64,000 nt of DNA from assembly GCA_030998225.1 (NCBI GenBank), contig JAPYXD010000701.1, forward strand, positions 8,354,501 through 8,418,500. Direction: 5' to 3'. This document shows positions 21,591 to 33,825 of the stretch, piece after piece (position 1 is the first letter of the stretch; each line of letters begins with the position of its first letter). The stretch comes from Diplolepis rosae. Lineage: Eukaryota > Arthropoda > Insecta > Hymenoptera > Diplolepididae. The notes beneath the pieces are model-generated. The model worked only from the letters and a program-made list of their open reading frames with translations, ran no database searches and was not told the DNA's origin. Made by a program: the position numbers and the translations under genes.

Positions 21591-23905
21591 TCTTCAAGTA
21601 GTGAAATTATTAGTTTTTATTGACTTAAGATATAGTAATGCAAAAACCAATTTGTTAACAACATTATATATCAATCAAAATCAACAATTTTTTCAAATGC
21701 ATGAAATTAATTTGTAATTCTTATTATATACTACTATACTAGGCATTAATACTTAATTTATTAATCATAATTACGTATTACGTTGTTTACAAAATAATTA
21801 TATCATTTGATTTTTACTTCTATGGAAGTATTTCATATTTATAGCATAAAATACATTTTTCAATAGCAAGAATCGAATATATAGAAAACACATCATAAAT
21901 ACGATCGTCACGTTTTATTTTTCGTTATTTCAGAAAGAATTTTCATTTAAACTGACTGAAATTTGCTGAAAAGATCTTCTCAGTAGTCGTAACCAAACTT
22001 TTCTTTTCTCGTTAAAATAAACTCAATTACTTCAGTTACTATCACGAAATTTTTCTCTCAGTGTAATATTCTGAAATCTAACGAAAACCTTCGAAATATT
22101 ACGTTCTTTGTAATATTTATTGATTCTTATAAATATATTGCAATTTCCCTTTATGGAATTTCATCGAGTTTTTATGTTTATTATCTATTGAAATTTAACG
22201 AAACCACTTGAAAATACCTGAAATTTTTTTAAGCCGCTCATAATCCTTAAAATATATTCCATAATAGTCAAATGAAACACCTTGGAGTATGTAGTAGTTT
22301 CATGACAAATGTAATCATTATTAATATATTTTATATGATTTCTATCACAGAACACAAATTTCGAGTACATGAAGCCAAATCTGATAAAAATGTTTACCAA
22401 ATTTAAATCATTTTTACTATCAACAAAAACCATTTAAAAATACTTAAATTACGATTTCAATACATTTATGCATTTTCCGAAATAACCTGCATAAAAACTG
22501 ATTACTTTATTTGCGGCTTTGATTACTTCAATGATTAGTTTGTTTTACCTTATCTTTAAAAGTATAAAGCGAATTGCATTAATTTCTTTAGAGAATCAAC
22601 AATCACAGTGTGGAAATTTTTCAATTTGGCATTGAAAGGACGAGCAGTCAGTCTTCTATTCAAAACAATGCAGTTCAGTTTGGAAATTCCCTGAAAAAGA
22701 AAAGCTCACAAAACGCAGACAAATAGTTGCTGAAAAAAAATGTCTGAAACAATGGTGCGGAAAGAAAGCCAAAGACTCGTGGATTCTCGTTCCACTTTAA
22801 CAATACACGAAGCAAAATAAATTCTGATTCATCATTTAAACTGAAAATCATTTTTAATATTTTTATCGATATACTTCTTCAATGCTGAAACTATTATTAA
22901 TTATTAACTTTTTCACTACTTTTTATTTTATACTGCAACATTACTTAATAAAAGTCATTGGATCCTTGAATTATAGGACAATTTCCTTGTTGAATAATAG
23001 AAGCTCCACACATAATCAGTTTTCTTTTTGAGCGACTAAACTTCTTACTTAAGTTGGAAAACCACGTTTCACTTCATCGAAGATTTCATTGAGAAGAAGT
23101 TTCTCAAGTCTCGTTAAAAGGGAACGGTAATCCTAATTTCAACGTCAAGATCAACTCCTACCATAAGGCTTGATGGTCCATGGGATTTCAAAAGCAGCCG
23201 CGTGTTATTTATCGTCTACAGTTTAGCCCGTTAAAAACTTAGAATGATATCTTTCGAAAGGAAGGTTTACGAATTGGTACCCATGGCACCCACAAATCCT
23301 CCAGGATATTGGCACTTGCATCTCTAGACTTGCTTCTTTCTTTGGCTAGATTCTTCTCTCGTTTTCCTTCTTTTATTCTTTATTCTCTGCCCTCTCACCC
23401 AATTATTAATCACGAGGGTTTTTCTTTTGCTAGAAAGTCGCTATTTGCTACCTTGGCAAACTTTAACTATTATCAGTGTAACAATCAACGTTCTGTGAGA
23501 ACTGACTGCCGAAGTGAGAACTTTGACTGTTCGTGGCTTTTCTTGGCGAGATATCTTGTCCAATCGACATATCTCAAGCCACACGAAAGTGCTTTTTACA
23601 CGAGTCTTGAGAGTTGGATTCTGAAGTGTTAAAAAACAAGGCAGTAAAGGAAGTTTCGAATGAGAGGTTGAGTAAAGAGAAAAAGAGTTTTATTCCTTTT
23701 TTGCAGAAATGTTTTAATTTTTTTTACTTATAAACAACATATTTATCATATCATGTTGGATAAGAGGAAAGTGGATTTTTTTCGGTGGGGAAAAATAGTA
23801 AGATTAAATAAATTATGGAGATCAGCTTAAGTGTTATTTTTGGTTACGAAATTTTAAACCGAAAAAGTTTGATTTAAAAATGTTGATTCACTTTAATTTT
23901 CATTC
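21591..23905. other. Mostly unique DNA, no gene recognised
   Basis: A plus-strand frame of 107 residues at 23309-23632 begins with a hydrophobic Leu/Phe-rich stretch but matches no family I know. The local sequence at 23150-23640 is somewhat richer in GC. I see no splice or promoter support. Confidence 0.35.
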
Positions 23906-23907
23906 TA

Positions 23908-25912
23908 CACGGAGAAAAATAGATAGTAAACCGCAATATCTTGATATTAGCAGATAATGTATTTGCGATTTAACTATGGGACAGCCATCTAGATATTGAA
24001 ACAAAGTATCTGTAGATATTTAAAAAAAAATGTTATTTCGCAATATTTAAGATATTAAATTAAAGAACCCAATATGTTAATTTGAAATATCTCAGATGTT
24101 AAACTAAAATACATTAGATATCAGGTTATACTATTTGAGATATTAAACTGTAATATCTTAGATAATTAAAGTCAATATTTATGTCATTGAATGCAATTGT
24201 CTAATAATTATGTAAAAATACTGATTGAAAAATTGAAAGAAAAAATAAAATTAAGAAAATATAACATGATGTAAATAATGATTGGTCAAGGAATTCGAAA
24301 TTTTCTTATAATCTCCTTTTTTTCTCGAATTCCTCGATCTAAGAGTTTTCGCAAGTCCATATTTTGTTAATTATTATTCTCAAAGTCAAGACAACCTGTT
24401 AATAAATGGAGATTATAAAAACGTTCAACATAATTGTAAAGATTTGGAAACTATTACGAATTCCAGTAAATAAATTCCGATTCGATGTTGAATTTAAAAA
24501 CGGCTACATAAAGAACGAGTTATTGAGTGGTTAGAAAATTCATTTCAAATATTGAAGGTATAAAAATGATATACACTCTAAAAACGGACTATTGACTGTC
24601 AAACAATTCCGTTCACTATTAATGGATTTTCTACTCAAAATTGGCATCAGAGGAAATCCTTTAACAGTTAAAGTATTGTCGTTTCAAGTGCTATCATTTT
24701 ACTGTCAAAGTTTTTCCTTTGGTCTGGAAATAAAATCCTTTGTCGTACGAAGGAAGTATAATTTCGATGTTAAATGAAAACAAATTCTATGATATAACCT
24801 ATAAGAAATGTACACAAGCCCAACTTTGACAAATCCCAATATTAAATCGATCATTTTCAATAATATAATAACGACCCGTCTTAGATTTCAGCTTAAAGAA
24901 ATTTTAAGATATAACTTTGCTTACATTACAAATTTTCCAATATGTGTAAAATTGAAAGTCCATGATCTATTAAATATATAATGTTGAAAAGTGTTACAAA
25001 ATAATTTTTAAACTTTGTTGCATTTTAAATTTCACAATAAATTCTGTAGTAAACATTTTACTATTAATTTCGAATTCAAATATTTTTTTACAAATAAAAA
25101 ACAACTGTATATTTCATGAAATGAATAATTGTATAAAAAATTATACATATAAAAAACTGTTTTACGGAAAAAAATGTGTTGCTGCCACAAGGATATTTTA
25201 GGTTATGCAACCGCATTTATGGTTAGGATAGTTAATAATATAGCTTGAACAGCAATATGTTTCTTTGTAACAGCTACACAATTTTTTCCGTGTAATGTTA
25301 AATAAGTGTTTTCAAAATTCATTTAAGAAATGTTTTTATTCAATTTTATCAATGATATTAGAATGGATTTCCATATAAACTTTAAATGTCGACATTTTTT
25401 TCCAATACAAATTATTTTTCGTTTTATAAAGTATATATTCCATGATCTTTATTTATTTCTGAAAGGAACGTAATTTCACTATCGATGGACTTTTTTTTAG
25501 AGTGTACTTATATAGATAGATACTTACTGATTTCAGTACTGGTAATATAAAAATTTTTCAAAAATCACACTTCAAAACTTCATATAGACACAACATTATT
25601 ATTTCAGTGTCGAAACGAAAAACCGCATGCGACCGGCAAAACTATGGGCGAGCGCGATAGACAAATTACATGAAATTCAAAGACTCTGATCACGTGACTT
25701 TTCCTCAGGCACGTGCACGCTACTGTTTATAAAAATCTTAGAGATTAAAATTTAATATCTAATATTGTAAATTTTGAATATAAAATGTTATTGGTGATTA
25801 ATATCTTGTATATTTAAAAGAATATATTAGATATTATGTAGTATAATCTAGATGATATAAGGTAATATCCAACATTCTAGTATCTCATTTTTAGTATCTG
25901 TTTTTCTCAGTG
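23908..25912. mobile_element. TA-flanked element with ATATCTTAGATATTAAA words, interrupted
   Basis: The ends CACGGAGAAAAATAGATA and TATCTGTTTTTCTCAGTG are imperfect inverted repeats, with TA outside each. The outer arms (23930-24170 and 25740-25900) are built of AGATATTAAA and TAATATCT words on both strands. A nested element occupies 24574-25504. A GC-richer patch at 25620-25725 with CACGTGACT and GGCACGTGCACG is not explained. Confidence 0.75.
24574..25504. mobile_element. Nested TA-flanked MITE with CACTCTAAAAA ends
   Basis: The left end CACTCTAAAAACGGAC and right end GTCCATCG reversed, finishing TTTTTTTAGAGTG, form an inverted repeat with TA at 24572-24573 and 25505-25506. Length is 931 bp. 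It lies wholly within the 23908-25912 element. It is non-coding. Confidence 0.75.
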
Positions 25913-26331
25913 TAAAAACTATAGATAGTAATTTAGAGTGAAGAATAATCTTAATGAAAATAAAAATTTTAGTTTGTCGGGAGAAAAAAATAGAAACGTT
26001 TCACAAAAGAGTAAATGAGACTTATAAGAAATGAAGTTAGTGACTTTTCTGAAGCTTTTGAAGGAGTTCTTTTGACATTTAGGACTGTTTTCTAAGCTGG
26101 TGACTTTGATATTTTCCTTTTCAAATGTATTAGACTTCACTTCATCAAAGATTTTCTTCCCTTCTTCTGTAAAGTATAAATTATTATGAATTGAGTTCCC
26201 TGCACATATCTGTTGTGAATCAAAGCATAATATTGAAAGTAGATGTAAAAAGTAATAATAAATAAATATATATCTCTTTGGTTAATGCTTAATAATGACA
26301 GAATAAATTAATTAAAAATTAAGGAATAATA

Positions 26332-26400
26332 TACACTACCAGTTAAAATTATAGGTTCACCTATTGTTGAAGCCATTGTTAATTTTTTTTAAATGCATCA
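26332..26400. repeat. Single terminal repeat of a Tc1-like MITE
   Basis: ACACTACCAGTTAAAATTATAGG and GTTCACCTATTGTTGAAGCC match the terminal repeat of the element at 57189-58385. No partner end is visible nearby, so it is a one-ended remnant. Confidence 0.6.
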
Positions 26401-26401
26401 C

Positions 26402-26522
26402 AAAAAACGTTTTCCGCACATTTAAAATTTTACCGCACTAGTTCGGGAAAATCAACTTTCCGCACGCAAAACGACCCCGACAAGGCTAAATTTCGGTGCA
26501 CGGCAGACAAAAAAATAGTTAA
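26402..26522. repeat. Unassigned repeat fragment, related to 167-270
   Basis: CCGCACATTTAAAATTTTACC, GGAAAATCAACTTTCC and GACAAGGCTAA match, partly in inverse order, the sequence near the window start. The family is unknown. Confidence 0.45.
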
Positions 26523-26527
26523 ACCTA

Positions 26528-26748
26528 CTCTCTAAATCTGAATCAGTCAAATTTTCACTGATTGAATCAGTGATTTGCTTTTTCACTGAATCATCAGTGG
26601 AAACAGTATTTTTCACTGTTAAATCAGTTACTTTTCACTGAAGTAATCAGTGAAATTTGACTGATTCGCAGTAACCTCTTTTTAGCTATTTGAATCAGTT
26701 AAATTTCACTGATAATCAGTAGATTTTGACTGATTCAGATGAAGAGAG
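26528..26748. mobile_element. MITE family B, copy 2
   Basis: CTCTCTAAATCTGAATCAG starts it and CTGATTCAGATGAAGAGAG ends it, with TA on both sides. The interior matches copy 1 closely, including ACAGTAACC/CAGTAACCTC and TTTTTAGCTATTTGAATCAG near the right side. Confidence 0.88.
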
Positions 26749-26915
26749 TACTACTTGAATTTGTAACATATGACACTGCTTATTAATAAGTAGATATAAC
26801 TACTTTTTGGTTGATTTTCTTATTCCTATCATTAAAAAGCCATTTAAAGAGCAGTAGTGTATTTTACTAACCAACTGGGGTAGTTTTCAGTGTATTGGGT
26901 GTCCTTAGATATATA

Positions 26916-27185
26916 CTCTCTAAATATGAATCAGTCAAATTTTCACTGATTGAATCAGTGATTTGCCTTTTCACTGATTCATCAGTAAAAAATATTTTTC
27001 ACTTTTAAATCATTTAATTTTCACTGATTCATCAGTGAAAAAATATTTTTCACTGTCAAATCAGTCAAATTTCACTGAAATAATCAGTAAAATTTGACTG
27101 ATTTACAGTAACCTCTTTTTAGCTATTTGAATCAGTCAAATTTCACTGATGATCAGTAGATTTTGACTGATTCAAATTTAGAGAG
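26916..27185. mobile_element. MITE family B, copy 3 (with internal expansion)
   Basis: The ends CTCTCTAAATATGAATCAG and CTGATTCAAATTTAGAGAG are flanked by TA. It is about 50 bp longer than copies 1 and 2 because the word TTTCACTGATTCATCAGT with its following AATATTTTTCAC is present twice. The paralogous sequence at 27440-27460 lacks the element, confirming the insertion point. Confidence 0.88.
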
Positions 27186-27659
27186 TAGAGGTAGTTTGCA
27201 GTATTAAAGGACATTGAAAAGTATATTGGGATTATTCAGCATTTGTGAACACATTTCAAACCTCAAGAAGTATTTTTGGTGCGTTAGAGTAATTTTTATG
27301 ACACCTGGGGTAGCTTTCGTTTTTAAGTATATGTATATTTAAAACAAAATGTTTAGACGTAATCGAGTATTTTTTAGGTCGTATTAAGCAAATATTCATC
27401 TAAATTGGGTTAGTTTTTTGTGTATTCAGTGTCCTTGGATGTATCGAGGTAGTTTTTAATATTTTAGAATATTTCTAAGTATATTGGAATGATTTGGTAT
27501 GTATTTAAATTCATGCTAAACGTCATAAAGCTTCCTTGAGTTCATTAGATTAATTTCCATACCAATTGAGTTAGTTTTATATTTTTGCCTACGTTTCAAA
27601 ATATTTTGGTAGTTTTATGTATTTCAGGATATTTTTAAGCGTATTTATCATACGTGCGC

Positions 27660-27932
27660 CCAGAAAAAAAAATTACTTTATCTAACCAAATCATTTTGCT
27701 GAATAAACCAAGAATTTTGCTTAAGGCAAACAAAATTTGGTTAAATCAACTGAAATATTTGTTTATTGTAACCAAATCGTAGTCAAATAAGCCATTTTTG
27801 GTTGAATAATACGAATTATTTGGTTGCATCATCAAAAGCAAATTTCAACTCCATAATAAATAAACTCTTTGATTAATCCAACTAAATTTTTATTGGATTA
27901 ACCAAATATTTATCAGAATGTGGTAATAGGCT
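27660..27932. mobile_element. MITE-like element with AACCAAAT words
   Basis: It begins GTGCGCCCAGAAAAAAAAATTAC and is filled with AACCAAAT, TTTGGTTGAAT and GGTTAAATCAACTG. The word style is that of 49498-50215. The right end near ATCAGAATGTGG is poorly preserved. Confidence 0.5.
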
Positions 27933-28755
27933 TTTTTGGTGTATTTTGTGAAGTATTTACATATTTTTAATTCTATTTTACTTAATTTTAGACGTAAAGG
28001 TTCTATTTAATATAATAATTATTAGTTGCAGTAGGTCATTTTATTACGCATTTGGTATTTTTTTATATATTCAATTCCAATAATCTATTATGTATAATCA
28101 ATATATTTGTTATCTCCAGACTTATTATGTAGTTTAAAGTATTTTTGAAAGCATTAGGATATTTTGAGACTTATTTGAAAATTGTTCAAAAATAATGAAG
28201 TATTTAGTATATTTATTGTAGTTCAAGTGGGGAAATTTTCATAATGTTAATCTTTCAATTAATAAGCTCTTGTATATTTCAAAAATCTTTAGACGCTAGA
28301 GAGTATGTTTGATTATATCAGATTACATTTTATGTTGATTGGAATATTTTATGGCGTATTGGTTCCATACACATCTATCCGTGCAATTTTAACTATACAT
28401 TCGCGAATATTAATCGATGGTCCCGAGCGACTTTGACTTTCAAAGCTTAAAAAAAATGGCTTCGAACATAACCATTAAATGCCAAAAATCGATCAAGGGC
28501 AGTAAAACGGTATTAAACAATTAGATGTTTATAATTTTTTCTATCAAATACATATCATACAAGAATGCACACGATAGAACTATTTTTATTTTTTTTTTAT
28601 ATTACTATTTTCTGGAAAATAGGGTGCGCCAATTTAGACGACGCGCCAATGTCGCCGCTTCTCCCCTACAACAAAATATCACGAGTCATTTCAGTTAAGT
28701 CAAAATGAAATTGACATTTTAAGTTGAGTCAAAATGGAACGGAGATTTTCAGTTA

Positions 28756-30215
28756 CCCGTGTAGAAATTTCTCTATCTTTTCTTATTTCGAGTTGGGTTC
28801 CAGTGGGGCCCGGACTAGAATTTCTAGGCTAGAAAAAACTGATGGGGTCTTTGTCAGGTGCCAGTGAGGAATTCCCTGCTTCGCTTAAGTATTGAAAATC
28901 TATTTGTATCTGGCGGGGCCCTGGCTAGAGAATCCTTACTTGTAATATTTGTGGTTAAGGTTAGGTCCATTAGATACAACATAACCTTTATTCTTTATTC
29001 CCATTAAAATTTGATCTCATCTCAGAAAAATGGAGATTTTCTGAACACGGTCTTAGATAAGATCATTACTTAAGAGAAATCAAGCACTTTTAAGAAAAAT
29101 TTTTATAATTTTGATTCGAATTCGCATGTAATCATAATAATTAGATGCGATCACGTGTGTGTATCTGGTTGTGTCGAGGTAGTAACAATAACTAAACATG
29201 TAGCTCAATTAACATGGAGTGAATAGTAAAATCAATTAAAGCTTCTAAAATTTATATAATTCTTTTTATTATGTAATGTTCTTTAATTCAAAAATTTGAT
29301 CTATTTCTTTCAAAAATATTTTATTTTATAGAAAATCGATTTAATAATTAAAAATCTTAAATATTTTAATCAGAATCATAAATTGGCATAAAATTTAAAA
29401 ATTCCCGATTTCACGGGGCCCAAACACTTTTTACTCTTAGTCCTTAGGTTAGTAATGCGTTAATTATAAGTAGAGAGGGTTCGAATCCGCTGCGTTAAGA
29501 ATAATTTTTAATACTGCCTAAACGAGCATTTGTGTAGTGTAGAAGGGGGGTGTGTGTTTGTAGGTAAGTGTGTATATAAAAATAGGAAGTTAGTGTCTAC
29601 TTGAAAGTAAATAAAGTTTTGAAATGTACTAAGAATATTCATCGATTCAACTGCTGCTCTTATTTGATTTACCTATGTTCCTGCAGTACACTTAACTTCA
29701 AAAATGACATTGGGGCCTGTACAAATTACGGAAAGTAAGTTAAAAAGTAGTAAAACCTATTGAGAATTTTTTCAGGTGTACGTATAACGAAAAAGTACTA
29801 TTAATTTACTCAAAAAAAATTTCCTAGCTTGAAAACACTTTTTTTACTGTGAAAACAGTAAACTTAACCTTCCAAGCGAATATCCCTCCGTTGCCGTTAA
29901 AAACGATAAATATTAGAGTCTTAACTCGAATTTTCCCTGTACTATTTCTCTCAGTGTGGAAAATCCTTTCTATTTAGGTGCCCTTAAATACAATGCGGAG
30001 GTCCAATAGGGCCCTATTGGTGTCCTTTGTTGTTGGTGGGATAGTGTAAGGGCTGACCTCACTAAACCCCTACTAGAAAGTCTAGTGGGGCCCACCTCGA
30101 AAAAAGCGTTACGTTACCGACGGGGCCTTTGCTGGTTTTCCACGCTAGGTCCCTACTATAAATAGGACAAACTCGCCAGGGCCCCACTAGACCCCTATCG
30201 AAATTTCTACACGGG
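28756..30215. mobile_element. Nested TA-flanked element, GGGGCC-rich
   Basis: CCCGTGTAGAAATTTC and GAAATTTCTACACGGG form the ends, with TA at 28754-28755 and 30216-30217. Both arms are packed with GGGGCC, GGGCCC and CTAG words, in strong contrast to the AT-rich interior at 28940-29960. A minus-strand 68-residue frame at 30062-30268 is within the arm and is not a gene. Confidence 0.72.
29437..29515 (+). other. tRNA-like B-box sequence, possible SINE relic
   Basis: GGTTCGAATCC, the RNA polymerase III internal B-box consensus, lies at about 29488. It is preceded some 40 bp upstream by AGTCCTTAGGTTAGTAATGC, which resembles an A-box and D-arm. The flanking stems do not pair well as a tRNA. A decayed tRNA-derived SINE head is possible; coincidence is also possible. 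Confidence 0.25.
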
Positions 30216-30269
30216 TAGGACACTTTGTTCACTTGTTTGCGAGTTAAATCAAAGTCGCTCGGGACCATT

Positions 30270-32350
30270 GTAATATGTCTTCAATGTTTTTAAATAATAT
30301 GTGACTGCAAAATAGTATTTTTGAACATTTAAAAATGATTTTTGAATATCTTGAGGTAGTTTGGAATATGTTAGAAATCCTTTTATTGTTCTATTTTACA
30401 CAGAAGCTGATAATGTTACTCTCTAAGTAGAAGGTACCTACTGAGGCAGTGATGGATGTTAACTTAATAACATGTGATGGAGAATGCACAATTATATGTA
30501 TGCTGGGCTCATAAGAGTAGTGCAGCATGTTGTAACATCTCTAAGTAAATGATAATGTTGAAAACAATATCGCAACTGGAGTAGTGCATTGTAGATAGCG
30601 CTTTACTGAGTTGCCGACGTGCGGAAACCCTTTACATATAACAGCAACATTGTTGTAAAATGCTGTCATGGCAATGTTTCTTGGAAAATGTGGAATTGTA
30701 TGCGTGTTGCACGCGAGGAGGTTGCAGCCACGCTATCTGTATCCATACACCAGGGAACATTTGACATCGGCGCCCCTGTATTGATTATTATTATGTATTT
30801 TATATCGTGGCAATATCACCTCACCATAGCACATCAACGATATTTACTTACCACCGAGAACGTTCTGTGCGATCGGAATTATTAATATCGAAAGAGAAGG
30901 CATCGACAATGATTAATGAATTAATAAAATGGGTGACCCATCCTTACGTTCTGCTATCATCACCGTGAAATGTGTAATCGATACGCGACTCTTATGAGAA
31001 ATGTAGGGCACATAAAGAAGACCATTATTGTTGCCGAGAATCACTTCGAGTATATGAGACCTATCATGAAATATAAATTATATTTCATTTCTTTAACGAC
31101 TCCAACTTATCTTAATGATGCCGAGTTGTCTCTCTAATTATTATATAAAAAGTAGTCTTTCTTGTGACTATAAGTGACTCATTAGGACTTTCTTCTTCGG
31201 CATGAAAGCTCAAGTTTATACTTGAACGGAGATTTTACATCTCTATTCAAATTTTCATGATTTTAGCTTCACATGCACAATTTTTTTTTTATGTGATATT
31301 CACATTCTCTAAATCCTTTCTTTTTACTTTATTTAGAAATAACTCTTCTTTTTTTTCAAATTTATATGTATTTTTAATTTAGAATTAAGCTTTTAAAAAT
31401 TATATGCAGTTTCAACCAGATTAAAAATGTACAGTAAAATTAAATAGAAATCAGAAAATTCTGAGTTCGTGTCAACTTCTCAGAGAAACAATTCAGATTT
31501 GCATATTCTTTCTAATTTAAATTTTTAATGAACGAGTGAAGTTTGATGGAAAGTTTGATTTGAAATTATTAATTCAGCAGACCAAGATTCAGTTTCGTTA
31601 AACCGTATCATATTTTATTATTGAAGATCTCTAACCAATAATTTTGTAGAAAGCAAACGTAATTAAATAAATATTTATCAGGAAAAATCCATTTCACGTA
31701 AGGTTTTAAAGAATGTGTTATAAATAAGTGGAAATTTTTTGAAATTATTAAGTAGTCGGTATAATTTTTTATACAGGACTACTGTGCACTAAACTCCACG
31801 TCATTTCACTCAATTATTTTTCTCTCAATCACTCGTTCTCGTCGTTGTTTACTAATGGCAAAATGCCTGTTTAAAATCCCTTTCTCATTTGAAGTTCTCC
31901 CTCATTCTCTCTGGGGATCAAACACAATGGGTTATTCTCATCCGTGGGGCGGCTCAGGTCAGGATTCGTATTAACGATCTTTTCATCCACCCGGAAGCTG
32001 AAGTCTCTGATTCATCTCGTTATACCGCTGCTTGGAATGAGGGAATCAATATCGCGAAAAATTAATCGACAACCGTTCTAGAAACTTCATACCAGATGCT
32101 ATTATCATCACCAATGATTCGATTAATAGGGAATTACTACACGGAGAAGAAAAATCTGTTGCATTTACTGAATTCCTAAGTTTTATTTTTAATGAAATCC
32201 AGCAGAGATACGTGGGCCCGAAGAAAGGCCATCTTTTTTGTGGTACCCATAATTTCTCAATTTTGGCTTGCCTGGAACAAAAAATGCAAAAAGATTCTTA
32301 AAGAGTACATTTCTGGGTATCACATGAACTTCAATCATCCAAAAATATTT
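30270..32350. other. Mostly unique DNA with one unrecognised frame
   Basis: 30416-31130 is closer to balanced in base composition and shares no repeat with the rest of the window. It contains a plus-strand frame of 88 residues (30619-30885, beginning MRKPFTYNSN) that I do not recognise. There is no convincing splice or start context. It could be conserved non-coding host DNA. 31780-32110 is another repeat-free patch. Confidence 0.35.
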
Positions 32351-32359
32351 TTAAAAAAT

Positions 32360-33640
32360 CTGCCCGCTTCGCGGGCACATTCTCATCGGGCGTCTTGTGC
32401 TCTTCGCATACATTTAAGTTTATTTCTTATAATTTGATACTGAAGATCAAACCAATTTTAAAATAATATTACAGATGATGTGACACACATTTTCTCAAAG
32501 TCACTCTATTTCTTTTTGGATTTAAGTGAAACAGGAAATTCAATTTACTTAAGGCTCTGTCAGCCTTAAAGAACACATTCTCATCATGACGCTCGCGCTT
32601 CGCGCTCGATTTTCTGTATACATTTCAGTAACTTTTTAATAAATTACATGGTTAAAATAATTTATTTTCTTCAAAACCTCTCAAAAAGAAAAAACAATCG
32701 TAGACTTTATTTAAGGAAACGATTTTGCAGAACAATGCTTATTTCGTATCTCACATATTTTGGTGAAAAAAATCGAATTTTTTTAATATTAAAAATCAAA
32801 ACATAAAATATACATCCTGTCCCAAAATGTCTCATTTAGGCAAACAATTTTCCATCTAAACGTTTTTTTTGTATCTCACATATTTTGTCTAAAAAATGGA
32901 ATTTTTGAATTTTAATCGTATTTTTTGGAATTGAAACGAAAAATATATGTTTTATCTGAAACTGCGTCAGAGAAAATTTGTAGATATTTTTGAAACGAAC
33001 AACTTTGTATTCTTACGTTTTTTTCGTATTTTACATATTATTGTTAAAAAATTGAATTTTGTATTTTCAATAGTTTGTTTTTAATTAAAAAGAAAAATAT
33101 GCATCTTATGAAAAAATGTTACAATTCAAATTTGTAGGTCTTTATGTAGAAAATAATATTGTATCAAAACGTTTTTTCGTATCTCGTATAATTTAACTGG
33201 AAAATGGAATTTTGATATTGACTTTTTTCGAATTTGAATATGCTGTAACATTTCTAATTTTGATTTAATCAAAAAATGTTTCTAGGATAATTTGTTCAGA
33301 TTTATGAGCACTATCAAAAACCAGTATTGAAATTTTTGATTTTTTCAAAAACACAAAAGTAGTGCTCAATCCCTCAATTTTGATTGGATGTGGCTGGTTA
33401 ACAAACTTGTCCTTACTTTTGCGGCTCCGATAAAGTGTGCCAAAGCTCAATTCAACCTGATAATTCTATCGAGAGTTATGCCGCACACGACCTACTACAG
33501 ACAGACAGACAGACAGACAGACACTTTCGTAAAAACCCTTTTTTCTGACTCAGGGGGTCTCAAAACGTAAAGATTTGATGAAAATTTCGAGAGTCATTTT
33601 TCACATAAAACCAATACCTTCTCATCCATGATGAGAATGT
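32360..33640 (+). repeat. Family A repeat, copy 1 of inverted pair I
   Basis: It starts CTGCCCGCTTCGCGGGCAC (GC hairpin) and ends CATGATGAGAATGT. Landmarks in order: cttgtgctcttcgcatac; AAGGCTCTGTCAGCCTT followed by ACACATTCTCATCATGA; a long AT-rich body with several TATCTCACATATTTTG words; CACACGACCTAC with six (CAGA) units; CCCCTGAGTC complement; and a terminal hairpin CTCATCCATGATGAG. It is non-coding. Frames reading RQTDRQTD come from the microsatellite. Confidence 0.9.
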
Positions 33641-33785
33641 AATAAACAAATGATGAAAGTTTAAATTTTTTACAGGTTTTTGACAGTTTTTTGTAACATA
33701 AATTGTTCAAAAATGTTGTTTAATGTGACTGAAAAATTATGATCGAGGTTCAAGCCATAGTTATACATCTTAAGAAAATCTTTGC
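33641..33785. other. Spacer between inverted family A copies
   Basis: About 150 bp of AT-rich sequence lies between copy 1 and the left end of the TTAA-type element. No feature is seen. Confidence 0.6.
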
Positions 33786-33825
33786 AAAGGGTTAGACCAC
33801 TGTGAAATTTTGAAAAATCATTTTT

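Larger units (their letters stand above)
26873..28370. repeat. Decayed direct repeat, roughly 250-bp unit, with shorter sub-units
   Basis: The segment at 26873-26915 plus 27186-27320 aligns with 27396-27590. Shared words in order are GGGTAGTTTTCAGTGTATT, GTGTCCTTAGAT, GAGGTAGTTT, AAGTATATTGG and TAATTTTTATGACACC-like sequence. Shorter words of the form GTAGTTTTnnGTATTTTnGG recur until about 28370 and again near 30350. It is an old tandem array broken by three MITEs. Confidence 0.55.
28417..30268. mobile_element. Inverted-repeat element with ATGGTCCCGAGCGACTTTGA ends
   Basis: ATGGTCCCGAGCGACTTTGA at 28417 and its perfect complement ending at 30268 enclose 1.85 kb that includes another element at 28756-30215. 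No clear target duplication is visible. The superfamily is not assigned. Confidence 0.7.

Noticed and set aside
23309..23632. 107-residue frame with a hydrophobic N terminus as a secreted protein
   Set aside because: There is no recognisable similarity, Kozak-type context, or splice or poly-A support. The length is within chance for this window.
29480..29510. A functional tRNA gene at the GGTTCGAATCC motif
   Set aside because: The T-stem and acceptor stem do not pair acceptably and no anticodon arm could be drawn. Kept only as a possible SINE relic.
30062..30268. Minus-strand 68-residue frame as a small protein
   Set aside because: It lies in the GGGGCC-rich arm of a transposable element and extends into the outer element's terminal repeat.
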